A DNA stretch of 20,547 nt from Oscillospiraceae bacterium (GCA_019422905.1 JAHZCM010000021.1:1-20547); one strand, 5' to 3'; positions 1-7,042 are shown, numbered from the stretch's first letter. Numbers and translations: made by a program. Notes: generated by a model not told the origin, from the letters alone.

Positions 1-2
1 TA

Positions 3-1058
3 TTGCTCTTTCTGACGGATACATATGCCGCTTATCTTTTGGGCGGCGTGCTCGGCGCGGTTTTGGCGTGGCTCGGCATGGAGCTTCTGTACACCCACTC
101 CCTGCGCACCCTCAAAAAGGCGGTGCTGCCGGGTGTTGGCGGGCTGGTTGTCTTCGCGGCGGTCAATCTGCTCGTAGCCTTTGGCCTGATCGGCGTGCCG
201 CAGGTGGTTCCGGCCGATGAAATCAACGCGGTTTCGGTGCGTATGTGGCAGCAGGAGACTTCGGCGGATGGGAGCAGTATGACTTATGAGTATGCAGCGG
301 CCGGAGACATAGGATACACGGTTTATACGGAGCAGGATACGCATGAGGTGTCCGTAGGGTGCTTCGATGCGGCGGTTGTTGAAAAGGGCCGTGCCCTTGC
401 GGAAATGCTGCTGGAAGACCAGCGTGCGGAATTCTATCCGTATCATCCGCAGCAGTGGGAGTCTCCAACGTATCGGTACAGCTTAACCGATGTGCGGGAA
501 TACGATATTGAGCTGACGCTGTACATGGAGGGTGGAGCGAAAACGCTGCGCTATCGGAATGCGACGGGGAACGGCAACGCAGACGCTATTTGCGCAAAAG
601 CGGTGGAGATTCTGCAGGACCCCGCATACATGGAAAGCTACACAAGCGCGCGGATGCTGGATATTCTGGAGAGCATCACATATACGGATTTTGAAAACGC
701 AAGCAATGACCTGTACATCCGGATCGATGACCTGCCGGATAAGGCGGCCGTGCTGGAGCGCCTGAAGGCGGCGTACCGTGAAGATCTGAGCAATGCGACA
801 GTAACCTCCACGCCGTTGGAGGGGCGGATGTATTATCTGCGCGTGGATTCGCGGCAGCCGGTCACGCTGCGGGAAGGCGTCGTGGATCGGTATTATCCAG
901 CGGCGGGAATGACCTGCTGGTTTGTGCCGCAGCCGGATACGGAGGCATTCGACGTCTACTATATGTACAATGAGAAACGGGTCGAGCTGGAAATCAATTC
1001 CAACGACGCGCCGAACACGATGGCCGTGCTCGACGAGCTGCGCGCCTCCATAGAATAA
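3..1058 (+). CDS. Membrane protein, C-terminal part (probable ABC-2 type permease with DUF6449-like tail)
   Basis: This reading frame is open at the left edge of the window, so the true start almost certainly lies upstream; the TTG at position 3 is only the first available codon. The visible part starts with two hydrophobic segments (about residues 7-28 and 42-64) joined by a short basic loop, followed by a roughly 285-residue soluble region beginning near the VPADEINAVSV stretch. That layout, two last helices and then a domain opening with a 'P..E(I/V).(A/S)VS' segment, resembles the extracytoplasmic tail of Bacillota ABC-2 permeases annotated with DUF6449. The family call is from memory of its look, not from a catalytic motif. 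The gene ends in a strong hairpin terminator and has no visible co-transcribed partner. It could instead be an unrelated sensor or anchor protein. Confidence 0.5.
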   Translation: MLFLTDTYAAYLLGGVLGAVLAWLGMELLYTHSLRTLKKAVLPGVGGLVVFAAVNLLVAFGLIGVPQVVPADEINAVSVRMWQQETSADGSSMTYEYAAAGDIGYTVYTEQDTHEVSVGCFDAAVVEKGRALAEMLLEDQRAEFYPYHPQQWESPTYRYSLTDVREYDIELTLYMEGGAKTLRYRNATGNGNADAICAKAVEILQDPAYMESYTSARMLDILESITYTDFENASNDLYIRIDDLPDKAAVLERLKAAYREDLSNATVTSTPLEGRMYYLRVDSRQPVTLREGVVDRYYPAAGMTCWFVPQPDTEAFDVYYMYNEKRVELEINSNDAPNTMAVLDELRASIE

Positions 1059-1065
1059 AAAAGAG

Positions 1066-1114
1066 AAAAGAGCTTCCCGGCGGGACCGCGTGTCCATGCC
1101 GGAAAGCTCTTTTT
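1066..1114 (+). terminator. Rho-independent terminator after the membrane-protein gene
   Basis: A 16-nt stem (1066-1081 with 1098-1113, one mismatch, core AGCTT..CCGGC against GCCGG..AAGCT) closes a 16-nt loop and runs into a T-rich end. It begins 8 bases after the TAA stop. The A-rich left arm suggests it may also work on the opposite strand, but no gene reads towards it from the right. Confidence 0.85.
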
Positions 1115-1150
1115 CAAAAATCAGGACGTTTTTTTCTCGAAATTATGTCC

Positions 1151-1179
1151 TTGTTTTTCTTTCCACGATTTGCTATCCT
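1151..1179 (+). promoter_or_regulatory. Probable promoter of the rhamnosidase gene
   Basis: TTGTTT (1151-1156), a 17-nt spacer and TATCCT (1174-1179), preceded by TG one base upstream of the -10, which gives an extended -10. Both boxes are imperfect matches to sigma-A consensus, but spacing and position (about 70 nt before the start) fit. No operator or catabolite-responsive site is obvious. Confidence 0.5.
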
Positions 1180-1256
1180 AATAAAAAACGGATGAGATTG
1201 CCGCAGGCGACGGCGCTGCGGACAGCGATATTTTGAAATGGAAAGGAACAATCGGT

Positions 1257-3893
1257 ATGAAAATTCAAAGAATGAAGACCAACCGTATCGTGAACCCGCT
1301 GGGCTTTGATCTGGGAACGCCCACCGTTTCGTGGACGGTCACGGATACCGGGGCGAAAAAGCAGGTGTGGGCGCGCGTGGAGGTTTCGGACAGCGCGGAT
1401 TTTGCCACGCTCCTGTACGATACCGGCGAATGCCGCACGGCGTCTTCGCTGGGGGTGCCGGTGGAGATGGAGCTGAAGCCGCGCACTCGCTATTTCTGGC
1501 GCGTCACGGTTATGGGCGACAACGGCGAGATTGCGACGAGTGAAGCCGCGTGGTTTGAGACGGCGAAGCTCGGCGAGCCGTTTCAGGGCGAGCGGATTTC
1601 CCCGTGCCTGCCCGCCGATACGGCGCCCTATATGCGCCGCGCTTTTGAAATCGACGGCGAGGTGCTGAGCGCACGCGCATATTTCACCGGCCTTGGTATC
1701 TACGAGCTGTATGTCAACGGCGAGAAGGCCGGCGACGAATATCTGGCGCCGGGCTGCACCGCCTATGACCGCTGGATTCAGTACCAGACCTATGATGTGA
1801 CCGCGCTTGTGCGCAGCGGCGCCAATGTGATCGGCGCGATTCTCGGCAACGGCTGGGCGAAAGGCCGCTTCGGCTTTGACGGCGGGGCCGGCGACTACGA
1901 GACGAACGACCCCGGCGCGCCGCACAACATTTTTACAGATGAATACCTTCTGTTCGGCGAGCTGCACATCACAACGGATAAGGGCGAGACGGTGATCGTG
2001 ACCGATACGGGCTGGCAATGCGCACCGTCGCCGCTGACCTTCGGCAGTATCTATGACGGCGAGCGCTATGAAGCCGCGCTGGAAATCGAAAACTGGGCCG
2101 CGCCGGACTGCGTTTATACGGGCTGGAAGCCGGTCAGGGTCAATACGGAGACGAAGCTCGGCGCGCTCACGGCACGCCTTTCCCTGCCGGTCAAGGCGAA
2201 GCATACGATTATCCCGAAGCGGATCACCACGCCGAAAAACGAACTGGTGCTCGATCTCGGCCAGAATATCACGGGTTGGCTGACCTTTACGGCGGATCTG
2301 CCCGCCGGCACCGAGGTGCGCGTGCAGGTCGGCGAGCTTTTGCAGGACGACTGCTTCTACCGCGACAACCTGCGCACCGCGCTTGCCGAATACCGCTATA
2401 TTTCAAGCGGCAAAAAGGCCTTTGTGCGCCCGATCGCGACGTTTTACGGCTTCCGCTATGTGAAATTCTCCGGCATCGATTCTCTGGAGGGCATTTCGGA
2501 TATTGAGGCATGGTCGATGTATTCCGACCTCGAGCAGACCGGCGAAATCGTCACTGCAAACGAAAAGGTGAACCGCCTGTACTGGAACTCCGTTTGGAGC
2601 CAGCGCGATAATTTCCTCGACGTGCCGACGGACTGCCCGCAGCGCGACGAGCGCATGGGCTGGACCGGAGACGCGCAGGCGTTCTGCCCGACGGCAAACT
2701 ATAATATGGACTGCGCCGCATTTTATGCAAAATACAGCCGCGACCTTCTGGAAGAGCAGAAGCTCGCGGACGGCAAGGTGCCGGATGTCGCGCCGCTGAT
2801 GGTCAGCCGCAGGGCAGAGGAGCAGCATCCGATGCTCACGAGCGGCGGCGGACGCTGCGGCTGGGCGGACGCCGCTTCCATCGTGCCGTGGGAGACGTAT
2901 CTCGCGACCGGCGACAGGGCTGCGCTTGAAAGCGGCTATGAGAGCATGAAGCTCTGGGCGGACTGGATCTACCGCTACGATGAGGAGCACGGCGCGACGC
3001 GCCTCTGGCTCGGCCTCGAGTTCCACTATGCGGACTGGCTCGCGCTGGACGGCCCGGAATCCGGCTTCAATCCGGAATCGGTGCTCGGCGGTACGGACAC
3101 AACGTTCCTCTGCTCCGCATACTACTACAGGTCGACGATGTGCGTTGCGAATGCGGCACGTGCGCTCGGAAAGACCGCCGATTATGAAACCTACAGGAAG
3201 CGCGCGGACGAGATCCTCGATGCGATCCGCCGCGAATACTATACGCCGGGCGGTCTGTGCGCCGCCGCTACCCAGACCGGCAATGCCATTTCGCTCAGCT
3301 TCGGGCTTGCGCCGGAATTCGCGCGCGGGAAGATCGCGAAGAATCTGCGCAGCCTGCTTGCAATGAACAACATGCACCTCAAGACCGGTTTCCTCGGCAC
3401 GCCGGTGCTCTGCCGCGCACTGTCCGATAACGGCGCGAACGAGGATGCCTACACGCTGTTCCTGAACGAGGACCTTCCGAGCTGGCTGTATGAGGTCAAC
3501 ATGGGCGCGACGACGATTTGGGAGCGCTGGAACTCCGTCAATCCGGACGGCAGAATCAGCGGCATCGGCATGAACTCCATGAATCACTACGCTTACGGCG
3601 CGGTGTTCGAATGGGTCTATAAAAACGTCTGCGGCCTGAATCCCGTGCAGGATTACCCGGGCTTCAAGCGCGCGGTGCTGAAGCCGCAGCCGGATAAGCG
3701 TCTCGGCGCGGCAAGGGCGATGGTCAATACCGCCGCGGGCTATTATGAAAGCGGCTGGGCATATGACGGCGATACGGTCACGTATACGTTTGTCGTGCCG
3801 TTCGACGCCGAGGCAGAGGTCATCCTGACGGACGCAGAGGGCAAAACCGTACGGAAAACTCTGACAGCGGGTACGCATACATTCACAATGTAA
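1257..3893 (+). CDS. Alpha-L-rhamnosidase (glycoside hydrolase family 78)
   Basis: Inverting retaining-free hydrolase that removes terminal alpha-L-rhamnose from plant or microbial glycans and glycosides. At 878 residues it has the usual GH78 layout: N-terminal fibronectin-like region, a carbohydrate-binding beta domain (YELYVNGEKAGDEYLAPG), a second beta domain (LVLDLGQNITGWLTF), the (alpha/alpha)6 catalytic domain and a C-terminal beta domain. The catalytic signature DCPQRDERMGWTGD covers D459-D472; by alignment with characterised GH78 enzymes E465 is the general acid, with D459, W469 and D472 as substrate contacts, and E756 in IWERWN is the base-side glutamate. I chose ATG 1257 because GGAAAGGA lies 9 nt upstream; a TTG at 1233 would put that site inside the gene. 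There is no signal peptide, so it probably acts in the cytoplasm on imported rhamnosides. It stands alone between a promoter and a terminator, with no transporter or rhamnose-pathway gene beside it. Confidence 0.93.
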   Translation: MKIQRMKTNRIVNPLGFDLGTPTVSWTVTDTGAKKQVWARVEVSDSADFATLLYDTGECRTASSLGVPVEMELKPRTRYFWRVTVMGDNGEIATSEAAWFETAKLGEPFQGERISPCLPADTAPYMRRAFEIDGEVLSARAYFTGLGIYELYVNGEKAGDEYLAPGCTAYDRWIQYQTYDVTALVRSGANVIGAILGNGWAKGRFGFDGGAGDYETNDPGAPHNIFTDEYLLFGELHITTDKGETVIVTDTGWQCAPSPLTFGSIYDGERYEAALEIENWAAPDCVYTGWKPVRVNTETKLGALTARLSLPVKAKHTIIPKRITTPKNELVLDLGQNITGWLTFTADLPAGTEVRVQVGELLQDDCFYRDNLRTALAEYRYISSGKKAFVRPIATFYGFRYVKFSGIDSLEGISDIEAWSMYSDLEQTGEIVTANEKVNRLYWNSVWSQRDNFLDVPTDCPQRDERMGWTGDAQAFCPTANYNMDCAAFYAKYSRDLLEEQKLADGKVPDVAPLMVSRRAEEQHPMLTSGGGRCGWADAASIVPWETYLATGDRAALESGYESMKLWADWIYRYDEEHGATRLWLGLEFHYADWLALDGPESGFNPESVLGGTDTTFLCSAYYYRSTMCVANAARALGKTADYETYRKRADEILDAIRREYYTPGGLCAAATQTGNAISLSFGLAPEFARGKIAKNLRSLLAMNNMHLKTGFLGTPVLCRALSDNGANEDAYTLFLNEDLPSWLYEVNMGATTIWERWNSVNPDGRISGIGMNSMNHYAYGAVFEWVYKNVCGLNPVQDYPGFKRAVLKPQPDKRLGAARAMVNTAAGYYESGWAYDGDTVTYTFVVPFDAEAEVILTDAEGKTVRKTLTAGTHTFTM

Positions 3894-3913
3894 TCTGTTA
3901 ACTGTAAATGGGA

Positions 3914-3947
3914 GACCGGTGCGGCGCTTTTTCGCACCGGTCTTTCC
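3914..3947 (+). terminator. Hairpin terminator after the rhamnosidase gene
   Basis: A perfect 10-bp stem, GACCGGTGCG (3914-3923) with CGCACCGGTC (3933-3942), closes a 9-nt loop and is followed by a short T-containing tail (TTTCC). It lies 20 nt after the stop codon. The tail is weak but position and stem strength support termination. Confidence 0.65.
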
Positions 3948-3961
3948 GTATCCTGCCGTCC

Positions 3962-4211
3962 CTGTGCCCGACAGATATCCATGCGTTCAGGAATCCGGCA
4001 CTCAACGGCGAGTCCACCGGGGACAACGATGCCGCCGCGCGGGAGCAGACCGGTTTCATGCGGGATACGGCCCGGCGGCTCCGGGCGGCAGACGTGGATA
4101 TACAGGGCGTCGGTACCGGCTCAATTGCGACCGGCCCGCGGATGGCAAAGACCGGGCCTGTCACCGAGGTGCGGCCCGGCATCTGTACTTTCGGTGGCCG
4201 GATGCTGATCC
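3962..4211 (+). pseudogene. Remnant of a PLP-dependent D-threonine aldolase / alanine-racemase-fold protein
   Basis: In the frame running through 3908-4234, the translation has no good start or ribosome site but contains HAFRNP, then AAREQTGFMRDTARRLRAAD, then GTGSIATGP, then GPVTEVRPGICTFGGRM. That order matches the interior of fold-type III D-threonine-aldolase or D-serine-dehydratase-like proteins, where a substrate-side His-Tyr loop, a helix ending LRAAG, a glycine/serine phosphate-binding loop (VSVGSTPT) and a TEVRPGxYxFxDRM strand follow each other. Only about 80 residues of a family of 350-400 are left: the N-terminal Lys-bearing barrel half and the C-terminal domain are missing and the frame runs straight into 34-bp repeats and a stop. 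The similarity is read by eye. It could be chance, but the ordered agreement makes decay of a real gene more likely. Confidence 0.55.
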
Positions 4212-4277
4212 GGCACCTGCGCTTTCGACGGTAGGACGATGACCCGGTACCTGTGCTTTCGGCAACAGGGTGCTGAC
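4176..4277. repeat. Three tandem imperfect 34-bp direct repeats
   Basis: Units at 4176-4209, 4210-4243 and 4244-4277 abut with no gap. Shared positions include the start CCGG.A, then CTG, CTTTCG, a central variable block, and an end GG...G.TGA. No further copy is evident on either side. Because 34 is not a multiple of three the array cannot be an in-frame protein repeat. It sits at the point where the PLP-enzyme remnant loses its frame. Confidence 0.7.
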
Positions 4278-4639
4278 CGTCAAGCATTGCACCCGGTTTG
4301 AGAAAATTGCCATGTGATTTTACGCTATGGCGGTCGGCATGAGCGCTCTGCCGGGCAATTCGCCGGGAAAAACAGAAAGTGCTTTTGAGCTTAAAGCCGA
4401 ATAAGGCTTGGCCTCAGGCCGGGTATGCTGCATTTTGAACCCTGTTGCGCGTCCCGCAAACAGACATGTTCAGGACGGTTTCCAGAGCTTTTGTATTTTT
4501 AGCAGAGGGGGTTATGTGCGCAAAGCCGATCTGCCGTGGCCTTTTGAGTAAAGCGTGTGGATGCGCATTCTCTTAGACGCGGGATTCTTCTTGCAGCGCT
4601 GAGCGGAGAATCATTTTGTGGTATCTGTATGGAAAGGGG
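4278..4639. other. Intergenic stretch with no recognised gene
   Basis: About 360 bases between the 34-bp repeats and the next promoter. Short open frames exist on both strands, but none has a ribosome site, a family motif or a clear coding pattern. Small hairpins occur (for example AAGCC..GGCTT near 4395-4412), none with a T-tract. It is most simply read as decayed sequence continuing from the pseudogene remnant. Confidence 0.5.
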
Positions 4640-4672
4640 TTGACAATTTCATGATGGTTAGTTTATACTAAC
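4640..4672 (+). promoter_or_regulatory. Promoter with palindromic operator overlapping the -10
   Basis: A consensus -35 TTGACA (4640-4645), an 18-nt spacer and TATACT (4664-4669) lie about 20 nt before the small membrane-protein gene. A perfect inverted repeat GTTAGT-TTAT-ACTAAC (4657-4672) straddles the -10. A site in that place normally binds a dimeric repressor; its size and AT-rich centre suit a MarR, HxlR, PadR or TetR type protein, but no such regulator gene is adjacent. The promoter itself is firm; the operator reading is inference. Confidence 0.75.
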
Positions 4673-4690
4673 TTACGGAGGTAAGAAACG

Positions 4691-5050
4691 ATGCAAACAA
4701 AAAAGCAACATCTGTTTATGGCAATTTTTATTTTGGTACTGTGTGTGCTGCTGTTTCTCCAGCGATTGACCGGCGGAATTTGGCACGCGGTGCTGGGCAT
4801 CCTTTTGACCGTCATCGTTGTTGTACATCTGTGCCGGCAAAACAGGAGGATGAAATACGGCCCGCCTTCCGGGCGTGTGGTGGATTGGGCTTTGATTGCG
4901 CTTCTGTCGGTCCGGTTGGTGAGCGGGATGCTTCTGCATCCTCTGCGGGATGCTCTGGCGCTGAAAATCATACATAAGCTCTCCGCTGTTCTCTTTGTGG
5001 CGGGCATTCTCGTGCATATCGTACAGCACAGAAAAAGCATCCAAAAATAG
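4691..5050 (+). CDS. Small four-helix membrane protein with paired histidines (DUF4405 / cytochrome b-like)
   Basis: A 119-residue integral membrane protein with four hydrophobic segments (about 8-24, 30-48, 64-83, 95-112). H32 and H46 lie in one helix and H95 and H109 in another, each pair 14 residues apart, which places them at opposite ends of the membrane on one helix face. This is the pattern of bis-heme b proteins such as cytochrome b561-like and ferric-reductase-like domains and of DUF4405 proteins. That suggests a membrane electron-transfer or heme protein, but no redox partner is encoded nearby. The start is secure: ATG 4691 follows GGAGGT (4677-4682) by 8 nt. It is monocistronic, with a strong, apparently repressible promoter upstream and a terminator downstream. 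Family assignment is moderate; the membrane topology and histidine spacing are directly visible. Confidence 0.75.
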   Translation: MQTKKQHLFMAIFILVLCVLLFLQRLTGGIWHAVLGILLTVIVVVHLCRQNRRMKYGPPSGRVVDWALIALLSVRLVSGMLLHPLRDALALKIIHKLSAVLFVAGILVHIVQHRKSIQK

Positions 5051-5140
5051 AAGCTGCCGCTTTGCGTATAACATAAAACTGGAAAAGGCAAAGGGGGTTT
5101 TGAAAAGACTCGATTTGGGCAGACGGATACCGCCGGAAAC

Positions 5141-5186
5141 GCAGAAAGCACACCTCAAACAAAAGGGTGTGCTTTCTGCATTTTCT
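5141..5186 (+). terminator. Terminator after the small membrane-protein gene
   Basis: A perfect 14-bp stem, GCAGAAAGCACACC (5141-5154) with GGTGTGCTTTCTGC (5166-5179), closes an 11-nt loop and is followed by ATTTTCTG. It is 90 nt after the stop codon. On the other strand the same stem is followed by GTTTCC, so it may also stop transcripts leaving the convergent bactofilin operon; no other terminator for that operon was seen. The remainder of 5187-5322 shows nothing else. Confidence 0.8.
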
Positions 5187-5322
5187 GTGTACGCCGTATC
5201 CGTAAATGCATGGAGCTCTGAAATGTGGCGTAAAGGGTTCTTTTACAGCATGTGCAAACCGGTGGCCTCCGTCCGGAGGAGTCAAGCCAACGGCTGTTCA
5301 GGGCCTGCCCGACGGCAGCGGT

Positions 5323-6153
5323 TCAGGCGGAATACGGCTCGCCGTTTAAAAGGCGGACGGTGCTGCTCGCGTCTATGGTGTAATCGCCGGTGCAGTCCAG
5401 CCGGTCGATCTGGCAGTTTTTTCCGATGGTCACATGCTCGCCGCTGACAACGCCCGCACATACGCCTTCCAGGTTGATCGTCGTCGCTTCAATCAGGTTT
5501 GCGCTGCGCGTATCATTGCGCAGGTTGCTGCCGAAGAGGGAATTCAGAAGCCCTGCGGCGAAGCTCGCGATGTCCGCATATTTGATCTCTATGTCGTCGC
5601 CGACAATTTCATCCGCCTTGACCATGCCGTACAGGCGGATCGTATCGGCGGAGATCTGCGCGGTGGAGGAGATTTTGCCGTTTGCGCGGATGGACTCCGC
5701 TTCCATATTGCCCGTAACGGTCAGCATGCCGTCGACGTCAATGGATTTTGCAAACAGGCCGTTTTGCAGGGAGGCCATGCCGTCGCAGCGGAAGGCGGCG
5801 GCAGTTGTGACGCCGCTGCATTTCAAGCGCCCGTCGACCTTTGTATTGCCGGCGGTCAGGCTGCCGTCCACGGTGAGGTTGCCGTCCACGTCCAGCTCTT
5901 CGGTGCGCAGGTTTCCGGAAACCGAGGTCATACCGTTGATATTGGTCGAGTCGGCGGCGATTTCATCGCCTGCACTGAGACGGCCGTCTACAGTCAGCTT
6001 CTCCACGGTGATGCGCCCGGCGCTCAGAGAACCGTTGACGCGCATATCCAGGCAGACGACAGGCTCCTCACAGCGCGCCGCGCCGTTGATCTGAACCTTG
6101 TCATATTCGCCGCCGGAAAAGCTCCCGTGGCCGTCGATGTGAATGTTTCTCAA
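5323..6153 (-). CDS. Bactofilin-family polymer-forming protein (YhbE/YhbF-like)
   Basis: A 276-residue protein made almost wholly of short beta-strand repeats of the type 'V(D/N)GxLxxG' (VDGRLSAGDEI, VDGNLTVDGSLTAGN, VDGMLTVTGN, ANGKISSTAQI and others), with a glycine about every 10-12 residues. This is the right-handed beta-helix of bactofilins, cytoskeletal proteins that polymerise without nucleotides. Bacillus subtilis has two shorter paralogues, YhbE and YhbF, behind yhbD; here a single protein takes that position. It starts at TTG (6153-6151) behind GGAGGG (complement of 6160-6165); no closer ATG is available. A less repetitive segment near residues 200-225 (ASFAAGLLNSLFGS) interrupts the helix and could be a membrane- or partner-binding loop. 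There is no signal peptide. It is second in an operon, starting 12 nt after the upstream stop. Confidence 0.8.
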   Translation of the reverse strand: MRNIHIDGHGSFSGGEYDKVQINGAARCEEPVVCLDMRVNGSLSAGRITVEKLTVDGRLSAGDEIAADSTNINGMTSVSGNLRTEELDVDGNLTVDGSLTAGNTKVDGRLKCSGVTTAAAFRCDGMASLQNGLFAKSIDVDGMLTVTGNMEAESIRANGKISSTAQISADTIRLYGMVKADEIVGDDIEIKYADIASFAAGLLNSLFGSNLRNDTRSANLIEATTINLEGVCAGVVSGEHVTIGKNCQIDRLDCTGDYTIDASSTVRLLNGEPYSA

Positions 6154-6165
6154 AGTGAGCCCTCC

Positions 6166-6846
6166 TTACAGAGCCGGGAACAGCGCCCGGTATTTCATTT
6201 TAATGCTGGCTGCCATTTCCGAAACGGAGACGGAGCAGGCGTTTCGGATGGTACTGTCAAATACGAGCGGGGAGTCCATTTTGGAGATTACGGCGTGGAA
6301 TTCGCCGCCTGCGGTGAAAACCGTCAGAACGGAATCCAACTGGCGCAGGGTGGAAGCGGTAATCGCACGCTCCGTAATGCGTCTGCGGTCGTCTGCGTCG
6401 GCGTGAAGCGTCTCCGCCGCCCGGCTGATCGATGCGAACAGGGCGAGGTCGAACAGGTCGTAGCTTTCCTTCTGATCAAAATACAGGATTGCAGGGAGCA
6501 GATCGGACGCGATTTCCGTGATCTCCGAAAGCGCTGTGCCGCAGATCAGCGCCGGCGCGGTGTCCGGGGAGAGCATGCGGCTCAGCTCGCTGAGCGAGTA
6601 TTTATCCTTGTTCTCGAGGATCGACTGGATTCGCGGCAGAATCTGCTCGCGCGGGAAAAAGGTCTCCTGTCCGGTGTACGACGCCTGCTTGATGAACCAC
6701 GATTCCGGAATCAGCTTTTCGCGCTTCCAGCGATAGAGCTGCCCGTACGAGATGCCGGTCTGCTGCAAAAGCTCCTTTTTGGAGATCAGCGTTACCGCAG
6801 GCTTCTGCTTGCTCTGATCCGGCCGTGTCCCGCAATTTTCTTCCAT
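6166..6846 (-). CDS. yhbD: YhbD-like regulator with MerR-type N-terminal helix-turn-helix (DUF4004)
   Basis: A 226-residue protein whose N-terminus reads as a MerR-like winged helix: ISKKELLQQTGISYGQLYRWKREKLIP, then W-F-I-K and FFPREQILPRIQSI, about residues 22-75. This matches the DUF4004 family represented by B. subtilis YhbD, encoded directly before the bactofilins YhbE and YhbF, and the same order is kept here. The C-terminal 140 residues are helical with no motif I recognise and presumably sense a signal or form oligomers. ATG 6846 is preferred because AGGAGG (complement around 6858-6863) lies upstream; the TTG at 6870 would place that site inside the gene. Palindromes in its promoter suggest autoregulation. 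It may control the bactofilin; effector and targets are unknown. Confidence 0.78.
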   Translation of the reverse strand: MEENCGTRPDQSKQKPAVTLISKKELLQQTGISYGQLYRWKREKLIPESWFIKQASYTGQETFFPREQILPRIQSILENKDKYSLSELSRMLSPDTAPALICGTALSEITEIASDLLPAILYFDQKESYDLFDLALFASISRAAETLHADADDRRRITERAITASTLRQLDSVLTVFTAGGEFHAVISKMDSPLVFDSTIRNACSVSVSEMAASIKMKYRALFPAL

Positions 6847-6875
6847 AATAGCGAAAACCTCCTTTTTCAAATGCT

Positions 6876-6946
6876 GTAATGCGTGTCATTACCGTAACAA
6901 TGTTTTGTTACAAACATATAATAGCGCAACATTGTTACGTTGTCAA
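6876..6946 (-). promoter_or_regulatory. yhbD-bactofilin promoter with three GTAA-type palindromes
   Basis: On the minus strand TTGACA (complement of 6941-6946), a 17-nt spacer and TATTAT (complement of 6918-6923) form a near-consensus promoter. Three inverted repeats cluster on it: 6925-6939 inside the spacer (arms CGCAAC/GTTACG, one mismatch), 6894-6911 at and after the expected start point (GTAACAA/TTGTTAC), and 6876-6892 in the leader (GTAATG/CATTAC). In addition the 11-mer GTAACAATGTT at 6894-6904 is exactly inverted at 6928-6938. Spacer plus start-point sites are typical of repression or MerR-type control. Binding by the YhbD-like protein is an inference. Confidence 0.72.
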
Positions 6947-7013
6947 GCGCTTTTACAGCAAAAATTCAAAATCTTTTTGGGAAGCCGGCGGTGAAGCTTG
7001 TCGAAAATGCGTG

Positions 7014-7042
7014 TTGCCACCGGGTGAAAAGAGGATTATAAT
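7014..7042 (+). promoter_or_regulatory. Promoter of the MATE exporter gene
   Basis: TTGCCA (7014-7019), a 17-nt spacer and consensus TATAAT (7037-7042), about 57 nt before the start codon. It points away from the yhbD promoter; the -35 boxes are about 70 nt apart, so the palindromes of that promoter do not overlap this one. Confidence 0.7.

Noticed and set aside
2403..3878. Long minus-strand open frame opposite the rhamnosidase gene
   Set aside because: It is a composition artefact in a GC-rich gene: the plus strand carries the complete GH78 catalytic domain in the same interval.
4176..4277. The 34-bp repeats as a small CRISPR array
   Set aside because: The units abut with no spacers, diverge strongly and have no cas gene nearby.
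4440..4550. Short plus-strand frame ending at about 4549 (contains RGGYVRKADLPWPFE)
   Set aside because: It has no plausible start or ribosome site and no family resemblance I could name, so it is most likely chance in decayed sequence.
5240..5285. Short hairpin CCTCCG/CGGAGG near 5266-5279 as a terminator of the minus-strand operon
   Set aside because: The stem is only 6 bp and no T-tract follows on the minus strand; the 14-bp hairpin at 5141-5179 is a better candidate.
5434..6879. A 481-codon plus-strand frame over the bactofilin/yhbD operon
   Set aside because: It reads antisense through both genes, which have good ribosome sites and recognisable domains on the minus strand, and its own product has no recognisable motif.
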